A stretch of 64,000 nt of DNA from Cyclina sinensis. Lineage: Eukaryota; Mollusca; Bivalvia; Venerida; Veneridae. A model generated the notes under the pieces. The model saw only the letters and a list, made by a program, of their open reading frames with translations, made no database searches and was not told the DNA's origin. Position numbers and translations under genes: made by a program. Shown piece by piece: positions 35,193 through 44,700 of the stretch (position 1 is its first letter; each line of letters opens with the position of its first letter). The DNA is taken from the NCBI GenBank assembly GCA_012932295.1, contig JAAONU010000009.1, positions 6,799,535 to 6,863,534 on the forward strand, in the 5' to 3' direction.

Positions 35193-37135
35193 AAATAGCC
35201 GTGTAGCTTTTATAGCGCAGCTAACGATATTCGACCAATGAAATAACTGTAATTATTCTTTCGGGATTATAAGCTCGTTCCGGCCATAAATTGGATTGGT
35301 TACAAAAAACAGTAGGTCAAAAATTTGGTAAGACAAATTTGAAGGCAGGTTCCGTCATAAACTGTTTATGACGGAAGGCTGCTTTCAAAAACTATAATGG
35401 CGTAAGTAGCAAAACAGACAACTGAGTTTCGTGAAATAAATCCAGAATTCAATGAAAGTAAAAACGACCTTCCATACAAATGTATGAGTTTTTCGTGAAA
35501 GTCAGTTATCATTATTTCTTTTACGGTCACCTTACTTGGTGGACAATTTCTCTGTAATACCCACTGCTGCGAAAAAAATCGCAAAATGTAAAAAAAGGAA
35601 CGCTTTTGCGAAAATTAAGAGATTTCAATTAATAATAATAATAATAATAAAAATTATAATAATAATAAATTGGCTGAAACCATGCAATATTAAGTTCTGA
35701 TTATCTTAAAAACAATTATTGCATCAAAGAAAAAATTGAAACGAATTTCACGAGGGGATAGTTACAGCAGTTCATTAAATTTTGTCACACGCGAGTTTTT
35801 ATAATTAACCATTTTAAAGCCGGTTTAAACAGCATTCTATACTGGAAAAGAAGTTTCAAGGAAAAAAAACATTACAATGAAATTGTGCAATAACAAGAAA
35901 AATAACAGGTCATTTAGAAATCTTTTGAAAGTTTGTTTAACTGCATAATCAGTTCTATTTTTTTATCTTTTTAAACAGTCAATACCACCTTAGCATATTT
36001 TGTATTTTAGAGATAAGCTATCCATAAGTAAGCTGACATGTGAATCAGTAATTACCCCAGGGGTATTATTTAAATGTTGCTGCACCACTTGGCTTCGTTC
36101 CATACAAAATATCAAAACTCGAAGCTGCCTGTATTATCTCAAGTCTATTTAAAACGCTTCCCCTTATATTCATATGTAAATCATGTTTTCTCAGAGGTAG
36201 GACTACTTTGTAGAGGTACACTAAAAATCATTATTACCAGTTTATAGAAATCTTGGGCCTGTGGCTTTACACAGGCAGATTTTAAGGGTTTTCTGTTATA
36301 AGTCCACGTAAAGCATAGGGTCCTGGAGCAAACAATAAGTAATAATGACCCAGATAGAACAGACGATATCTAGTGATAAACGTTCCACACCAGTTCCTAA
36401 AATTCCAAAGCTCTTGAAGATTTGTGATCTGTGCAGTGCTATTAACCAAATATGAAGGTTCTATGTCTTTTGATTTTGGACATCAAAATCTTTTAATTTC
36501 CTTTTCCAAATTTACTTATCCCTTGGAAGCGGGACAAAAAGAACAGGCGACATATGCGGTATTTAAAAAATATACCAAGGAATGCTCCACGTCAAACAAA
36601 AGGCCCTTTAGTTAGTTTATTTGTTCCATACAACACGAAGAATCCATGAAAATCTCAATATGTCTTTGTGTACTTCGTGGCTTCTTAGGCCTTACATAAT
36701 GACCCTGGATCATAAATTAATAAATCGTTTTAAAGATCTACCTGAAAATGCTACTTGACAAATTTGAAAGCTTTAATCCTTGTGGTTGCGAATCAAAACA
36801 ACTAAGTTAAGATTTTCAATAAGTATCAAAATCAAAAATTAAGTCACGTTTTAACTTCGGTGACATAATGTTAGCATGCATTTGTAAAGACCCAATAAAA
36901 TACTTCACAATCAAATTTCGAAGATTTTGCCTGGATCGTTCAAGGTAGACAGTAAGCCGAACGGTTTTCATCCATCTTATTGCTATAACATAAGAGCTCT
37001 TTAACAATAGTGATAGAGTTTAATCATGCAAGAGACATTTCTGTTAAACTGTTCTAGGGAAAAAATATGGGTTTAACTGCTAACGACATATGTCGACGGA
37101 CTAAGCCCAAAAACCGTTGCCAAATGCCTAACATG
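35193..37135. other. Non-coding, contains an (ATA)n microsatellite
   Basis: An ataata run lies at about 35631-35669. Otherwise no gene or repeat boundary could be supported on either strand. Confidence 0.4.
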
Positions 37136-37149
37136 AGCAGCTTGCCTGC

Positions 37150-37242
37150 TTCATGTGACAGAATGAACTGTGACGTCTGACAGGCTGACCTGTGACCTTT
37201 GACAGGATGACCTGTGATCTGTAACAGGATAATCTGTGGCAT
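37150..37242. repeat. Short imperfect tandem repeat around ctgtgacctntgacagg
   Basis: Four or five imperfect units of about 19-21 bp, such as gtgacctttgacaggatgac and gtgatctgtaacaggataat, follow each other. No function is apparent. Confidence 0.6.
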
Positions 37243-38505
37243 AGCGACACCTTATATCTGTTTTAGAAGACAAACACAATAAACATTTGACATACTGAGA
37301 ATCTATACTATTAAAGAACAAGTGAAAGGTTTTATTGAACAAAGCGCGCAAGTTTCAGCTATTCTGTTCTGTATGTCACTGAGTCACTCATAAATGAGCT
37401 TGTCAAGTTGGCATTTCTGTTTGGGCAGTGTGGCTTGAACCGTACGAAAAAGGAAAAATAGGAAAAAGGGTTTAAAAAACATTGGAAAACACCAGATCCA
37501 ATGAATTTAACCCTTCGCTTGATTCCCGAAGTATTCTCCAGGTAAAAAGTTGATCTAAAAATTTAATCGAACTATCACACACGTGGTCAGCATCGGGGCT
37601 ACGTCTGAATCCTTGTACCTACTCCTACACAACTACTCGGATACCCTAAAATGTGCTAAAGATACCTTAAAAGTAACGAAAACTGACTAAATGGCTCATT
37701 AATATCGTCGGCATCTATCAAAAACACTGTACAATATTTCCTGTGAAATCTAGTTAAAACCTTATTGAACCACCCCTGTCCAAGAAATAAACCTTGTGTG
37801 TAACATTGCTTTGTTTAAAAACCCAGAGATCAATTCGTAAAGACTCGGGATACTTCGGTACCATTTTCTCTATGTTTTCATTCGTTCGCACCTGTAAGAC
37901 CGTGTTCGGAAATAAGTCAAATTAACAGAAATTCTCTACTGTATTGTTACAATCACCTCATGCCAAAACCACCCAGTAACATGTGTAGCCAATTCTCATG
38001 TAAGTTTTATCACTTTTCTGTTTTCCATATTTCGCAGTTCAGAAAAAGATATTCGTTCGTACAGTTTAGGTTCAAGGAAATGATAAGTATTTTTGCTAAC
38101 TTGGTGTGTTAGGATCGAATTATTTCCTCGAGGTTCACCTTTCTGATTCTGTTACACGCTTGCAGTTATAGTTACAGATAATTGCAAAATAACAACAAAG
38201 CATGCAGTATTTTAACAATTATTTATGAAAAATATCAACGAAGTGTACAGGAATGAGAAAAAAGTGTCAAGGAAATGGCGTGTTTATCGAAAAACAAAGA
38301 TAGCTCGGTCATAAAGTCATTGTACGAGTATAATAAGTCTGTTTATCAAGTGATTAAAAACATCATTGAACAGACAATGACAACACAGGTCACCTTGCCA
38401 TCTCTTAATAACATACTTATAAATTCAGTTACTTTTGCGCATGATTTGACCAGGAGGGAAAACTAAGTAGACATAATATAATAAAATAGGTCTTAACTTA
38501 TTAAT
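37243..38505. other. Non-coding, nothing recognised
   Basis: No exon or repeat boundary is supported. A 63-codon open frame near 38275 has no recognisable features. Confidence 0.35.
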
Positions 38506-38615
38506 CTTTATTATTATTATTATTATTATTATTATCATCATCATCATCATTGTCGTCGTCGTCATCATCATCATCATCACCACCACTATCATCACTATAA
38601 TTATCACTATTTTTA
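38506..38615. repeat. Compound trinucleotide microsatellite (ATT)n(ATC)n(GTC)n
   Basis: A run of tta/att units grades into atc and gtc units over about 110 bp. The reverse-strand poly-Met/Ile frame at 38425-38607 is a product of this. Confidence 0.9.
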
Positions 38616-39224
38616 TCGATTGAAGACAGGTTTGAAAGCTCTTTTGTATATATTGTCTATATTGTCGTTTGAATAAAGTATAACTGTAATAAAGAAAAAA
38701 GCAATATTCAAATTTGCAAAGCCATAACTACAAAAAATTGTAAAAAAAAACAGGCAAGCATAAATACAATAATACATGTACTTATTCATGCAATGTCCAT
38801 AAAGATAGACAGCTTATCCGAAATGTTAATTCATTTAAGGCAAAAATCGTTTATATGATAGTTGTTTAATCTTCTTGGATAATTGGAAATCTCTGCATTA
38901 ATTTTGATGCTGCAACATCTGAAATCCTTAAGATGAATAAGGGAATATTTATAATTGCTAATCTGTTACATTACAAATGTAAATTTCATGCTAGCAATGG
39001 TTTATTCGTGTTCACGAGCGAATCAGCTCTATTTCTGAGAATTCGATAAATCTGGTCTCGTGAGGAAACCCACATCTATTTTGTTAAAATATTCAGAATA
39101 AAATAAATTTAATAGTTACATTACCATTTAATAATTTCAAAATTCAAAGATTATATTTTCTGAATTCTATAATGTATTCCATGGTTGAAATTTTCACAGT
39201 TTAAAATTTGAATTAAAATAACAA
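38616..39224. other. AT-rich flank before the minisatellite
   Basis: No gene was seen. Degenerate matches to the 49-bp unit begin only from about 39225. Confidence 0.4.
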
Positions 39225-39988
39225 ATAGATTTACTGAGAATGCAATCATGTGTAAGAGATTTACTAGATGTAATAGATTTACTGAGGATACAGCTCATGT
39301 GTAATTTATGTACTAGATGTAATAGATTTACAGAGAATAAAGCTAATGTGTAAGAGATTTACTAGATATAATAGATTTACTGAGAATAAAGCTAATGTGT
39401 AAGAGATTTTAAAGTATAATAGATTTACTGAGAATAAAGCTAATGTGTAAGAGATTTACTAGATGTAATAGATTTACTGAGAATAAAGCTAATGTGTAAC
39501 AGATTCCCGAGATGTAATAGATTTACTGAGAACAAAGATAATGTGTAAGAAATTCCCTAGATGTAATAGATTTACTGAGAATAAAGCTAATGTGTAAGAG
39601 ATTTTCTAGATGTTATAGGTTTACTGTGGATACAGCTTATGTGTAAGAGATTTTCTAGATGTAATAGTTTTACTGAGAATAAAGCTAATGTGTAAGAGAT
39701 TCCCTAGATGTAATAGATTTACTGAGGATACAGCTCATGTGTAAGAGATTTCATAGATGTAATAGATTTACTAAGAATAAAGCTCATGTGTAAGAGATTT
39801 ACTAGATGTAATAGATTTACTGAGAATAAAGCTAATGTATAAGAGATTTACTAGATGTAATAGATTTACTGAGGATACAGCTCATGTGTAAGAGATTTCA
39901 TAGATGTAATAGATTTACTAAGAATAAAGCTCATGTGTAAGAGATTTACTAGATGTAATAGATTAACTGAGAATAAAGCTAATGTGTA
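39225..39988. repeat. 49-bp minisatellite, left part
   Basis: About 15-16 copies of a 49-bp unit with core tagatgtaatagatttactg and a variable second half (gaggatacagctcatgt, gagaataaagctaatgt or gagaacaaagataatgt). The array stops abruptly at gtgta where the BEL/Pao element begins, and resumes with gtgta on the other side at 47872. The two arrays were therefore once continuous. Confidence 0.95.
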
Positions 39989-40337
39989 TGTGGCGACGTT
40001 TTAGACCACATTGGAATTTTAACACACATTTTAAAAACCAAATTTCGGGAGAGCTATATAAAATCCAAGTAAAAGTAATCAGTTTCCCAATGAAATTTAT
40101 TCCATGTTATAATGTATTTATTCCGTATGTAACATATCAAACTAACTGAAAAGGGCTAAAAAAAAAGAGAAAAAGTTGCGCCTTATATACTAGTTACATT
40201 ACATAAGTAGACTAAGTCACATAAAAAGCATGGAAAACAAGAAAAACATGCACACCGACGGCCGGCACCGCCGACACCAACACCGCCGGTAGTCACGCAC
40301 CGGCGGGACATTAACCAAAATCGTGACATTCACGACA
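39989..40337 (-). repeat. BEL/Pao 3' LTR
   Basis: 349 bp, matching the 5' LTR at 47524-47871 except for one extra A in a poly-A run near 40160. AATAAA signals on the coding strand lie at 40096-40101 and 40117-40122, where the polyadenylation site is expected. Confidence 0.95.
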
Positions 40338-40518
40338 CTCCTGCCGGAAAGTAACCAATTAATTAATACTTAATATGTTTCAACAATAATACAGTTATAT
40401 AACGATTTAGTTTATAGAAAGGTTAACAATAGTGCATTGCAAACAAATCAACTATTTTACAATTAATAACTGTTTCAGATAACATTTACATGATACAAAT
40501 GTTCAGCCTTTAACTTTA

Positions 40519-41472
40519 CTATATTTCATAATTCCACACATCAGAGTTAGTATCTAACTGTTCATGAACAACCTGTTCACCGTGATACGTGTACGTCTTT
40601 CTTATGGTGTATGTCCACTGGCTAACAAGTCTTTTCGTAGCGTAATCTCTGCAGATTGATCGATCTCCAGATCCCTCGGCATCGTCGTCATCGCTGATAA
40701 CGATAACACCATTATCGCTTGCATCATTACCCTCATCTGCGGATGATATGTCATTATAATCCTGCGTAATTCCATCGCAAGCACTGGCATCATTGCATTC
40801 TACACTTACATTAACATTTTCATCACCCGCATTTTCACCGATACCACTAACACTTTCATTACTAACACTGCTATTTCCATCTGCACCAGATCCAACATTC
40901 ACATCATTTTCTCCAATAACTACATCATCAATTTCATTTAAAACACTATCTTTATTTTCATTTTGAACTTTATTTTCTCTTTCATTTTGAACAGTATATT
41001 CACTTTCATTTTGAACTTTATTTTCACCTTCCTCGCGTGCACTATTTTCTTTTGCATCAACTGAGACAACACTATCACAGTTCTTTGTGGTGCTTTCCCC
41101 TTCACTCAGCACACATTCTTCTGACATTAGTAAGTCCACATCAAAATCATTTATTGATTCACGTTGAAGCTCCTCTAATTCGGCTAACAAATCGAATGAC
41201 GATTCATCCTCGCTTATATCCTCGTAGTAAGCCTGAGACCTCTCGCCGACCCGACGCGCTCCAAGAGAAAGTTCTCGAGCCTCCACCGGAGACACACCAT
41301 GCAATAAAATAAGGTGTCTGCACATATAACTTTTCCGAATAAATTTCGACGAACATCCCGGATTAACACATCGCCAGTGTTCAGTTCTGGTATGACGCTC
41401 TTTCATATGCCTACTAAGGCTACGCTGGTGATGATATATTTTGCCACAATCTCTGCAAGTATGCAAAGGCAT
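40519..41472 (-). CDS. Accessory ORF of the BEL/Pao element: C2H2 zinc-finger protein with acidic tail
   Basis: This frame lies between pol and the 3' LTR, the place where env occurs in some BEL/Pao elements. The ATG at 41470-41472 gives 317 residues; positions here follow a frame that starts three codons earlier. Two C2H2 fingers are clear: C9-x2-C12-x12-H25-x4-H30 and C38-x4-C43-x12-H56-x4-H61. Then comes a long acidic, Asn/Ser-rich region with short repeats of the type ENKVQNE (about 153-183). VIVISDDDD at 259-267 fits a SUMO-interaction motif, and the C-terminus contains WTYTIRKTYTYHGEQ. It has no signal peptide or membrane segment, so it is not an envelope protein. A 3' splice-site-like tttattcttaaacag ends 20 bases before the ATG, suggesting expression from a spliced subgenomic RNA. 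DNA or chromatin binding is inferred, not shown. It may have been captured from a host zinc-finger gene. Confidence 0.82.
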   Translation of the reverse strand: MPLHTCRDCGKIYHHQRSLSRHMKERHTRTEHWRCVNPGCSSKFIRKSYMCRHLILLHGVSPVEARELSLGARRVGERSQAYYEDISEDESSFDLLAELEELQRESINDFDVDLLMSEECVLSEGESTTKNCDSVVSVDAKENSAREEGENKVQNESEYTVQNERENKVQNENKDSVLNEIDDVVIGENDVNVGSGADGNSSVSNESVSGIGENAGDENVNVSVECNDASACDGITQDYNDISSADEGNDASDNGVIVISDDDDAEGSGDRSICRDYATKRLVSQWTYTIRKTYTYHGEQVVHEQLDTNSDVWNYEI

Positions 41473-41792
41473 TTTGATCACTGCTTGAAGTACTGTTTAA
41501 GAATAAATATGTACAAAAATCTTTATATGCACAATATGTGGAATTAAACACGATTTCTGCGTGCGGAAAAAAACACAGTTTTCTCGTGCATAACGTAACC
41601 GGTGTATAGGTTTTATTACAATATTATTCTTTACTTTAAAATGCACGTGAAATTGCTGTAACGGTGTATAATTACAGTGTATTTGAAATATTTTCACCGA
41701 CGGTGATGTTTATCACGAAATTTTCATGATCGTATGAGTGTATAAGAAAGTAAAAAAAAAAATCACTGTGAACTAAACACCGCTAAAAAAGT

Positions 41793-44700
41793 TTAGATCC
41801 ATTGTTTAATCCTTTCTACAGCACGTTTAGCAGCTTCGCGCACTGGTCGCGTTGAACTTAACTTGAAATTTTCACTATGTTCCGCGCAGTTTTCCTGCTG
41901 CACCGAGGTCTCTATCGGGAACAGAAGGGTCAGAGATCGCTTTATCACACGTCCTGAAGGAAGTTGTACTTCCGCTGATCGTATATTTCCATCACTGCTC
42001 TTAATTAATGCGGCTATTTTACCCATTTTCCAACAGCTCCTTGGAAGGTCATCCTTTACCAGAATTACATCACCTACACAAGGTTCTACGGTGGCCTGAA
42101 TTCTAGCAGTTTTTAACTTTGTCTGTGTCCTTTCCCTCAAACTCAATAAATATTCATCCCTCCAGATTGTCCAAAATTTATCAAGTAATCGCTTACCCTT
42201 ATGCCACATTTCTAATAACTTTTCGGCAAAATTTTCTGAAGGTACGTAACTATTGTCATTTTCATCACTGTCCCATTCAGGGGCACTAACTCTTGGATTT
42301 AACGTAAGAAAATGGCTTGGAGTTAATGTTATATTGGAATTGATGTCATCATCCACATACACCAATGGTCTTGCGTTAACCACGGCTTCAATTTCTTTCA
42401 ATGTGGTGGTCATCTGAATGAGCGTCAGCAATTTGCGACCAAGAGTTTTGCGTAAAGATCTTTTGACGAGACCAACTAACCGTTCGTAAAATCCGCCAAA
42501 CCACGGCGCTCTTTCAACAATGTAGTGCCACTTTATTTTCTTTTCGGACATGTAATTAAGAACACTTTCACTTTTTAACATCCGACTCCAAAGCAAATCA
42601 AGTGTGGCATTCACTGTTTTGAATTGCAACGCGTTGTCAGAAATTACAACACAAGGAACACCTCTTTGGGCAATGTATCTTCTAAATGCAAGAAGGAACT
42701 GGACAGACGACATATCTTCCACTAGCTCTAAATGTATGGCACGTGTTACCAAGCATGTAAATAAACATACCCAGATTTTTTTTCTTTCACCAGATGATTT
42801 CACATATAAGGGGCCTAAGTAATCCAGACCTGTATTTGTAAACGGCAGTGATGATGTAACGCGCAATTTAGGCAACGGTGGCATATCCGGAACCTTGTAC
42901 GGCCCACCTTCATAATGGCGACATACACCACACTGACGAAGCACTGATTTAACCGTGGCCCTTCCTTGAGGAATCCAATATTTGTAGCGCAGATTACTTA
43001 GCGTTTGCGACACACCGCAATGCATTATCCCAACATGATGTTTTTTAATCAACAACTGCGTGTACCTATCTTTTCTAGGCATAAGTATAGGATGTCGCGA
43101 ACTTTCACTAAGCTCTGCATATTGCAGCCTTCCCCTACAACGTAAAATACCATCAGAATCCAGAAATATACCTAACTGGCGTTGTAGGTTGTTTGACCTT
43201 TTATCACTGATTGCTGATACCACATCACTGTGGTGTTTTCGTTGAATGTGCACAATCCACGAGGTTTCCGCTGAGCGAATTTCAGAAGTTGTTAGGGGTC
43301 CAATTAATTTGTTGCCACCCCTTTTCAAATTAGTTATGAATCTCCGTGCATATGTCGTTACGCGTATAAGTTTTGACAACGAAGAGTAACGTTCGCAGTC
43401 AATTTCAAAAGGGGCAACCGTTTCAAATTTTGATGTATTTCCACCTAGAATACAAGAATTCAGTTCACCTTGCACTTGTTCGAAATGAACATTTTCACAC
43501 GTATTTGACTTACACCGCCCGGGTGCTACAGCAGTAGCATCATTAAATACTAAACTTGTTAGCCAAATTGGACCATGCCACCATAATGAATTTTCCGCGA
43601 GCCTTTTCAGCGTGGTTCCATGTGTAGCAACATCAGCTGGGTTTTCATCCGTTTTGACATATGAGAATGTAATATCTCCGTGCGACTTGATTTCATTGAC
43701 TCTGTTTTTCACAAATACCGGTAAATCCTTGTTTGATGAAATCCATTGTAAAACGCATTGTGAATCTGTATATAGGCGGAGATGTTCCAAAGGCAGTTTA
43801 AGCTGACACTGAGCAAACTTCATGCATCTAACGCCAATCAGAACTGCCATTATTTCGAGTTTAGGGATTGTCATACCTTTCACAGGAGCTAACCTTGATC
43901 TAGAAAATATTAGCTCCACCTTAACTCCCTCGGTGGTACTGTGTAGTAGATAAACTGCCGCAGAATATGCCTTTTGGGATGCGTCACAAAAACACATTAG
44001 ACTGTAATTCAATCCCTTTTCGTCATCACTTGTGACACATCTCTGTACTTTATGACTTGATAATTTTTCAAGATCACTTTCAATCATATTCCATTGTAAT
44101 ACATCTTCCTCCGAAACTGGATCGTCCCAATCAAGACCCTTCTGCCACAGCCGCTGAATCAGTAATTTTCCATTAAGGAGAACTGGCGAAAATAATCCTA
44201 AGGGATCAAACTTTGATGCTACACTTTTGAGTATGGACCTTTTAGTTGAATGTTTAACATGAATGGTTTCAGATGGCTTTAAGGAGATTGTATCATCCTT
44301 TGGATTCCAACCCAACCCCAACACTGGCATAAACTCAGACACAGCTCTATCACCGTCAGGTATGTAACTGTATACAATTTCACTGTTGGATATCCATTCC
44401 CGTAAATTCATTGAGGCTTCTTTGAACATTGACTTTACTTCCTTGTAGAAATGAATTGCTTCGCTGTCATTTTTTGTTCCAGTTATCAAGTTGTCCACGT
44501 ATATATTGTCGTTCACCTGTTTGGCTAGTTTAGAATCGTAAGTGTCCATATGACTTTGCACTGTTGCACCTAGCAAGAATGGACTTGAGATAACACCAAA
44601 TGGGACCCTACAAAAGCGATACTCCTGTATATTACTCAAATTCACCACTGGGTTGTCTATATCCTTTAACCACAGAAATCTTGTAACGTCCCTTTGATCT

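Noticed and set aside
38275..38466. 63-codon plus-strand frame
   Set aside because: No domain, splice context or conservation cue; compatible with chance in AT-rich DNA.
40519..41472. The downstream retrotransposon ORF as an envelope gene
   Set aside because: No signal peptide, transmembrane segment or cysteine-rich ectodomain. It has zinc fingers and an acidic tail instead.
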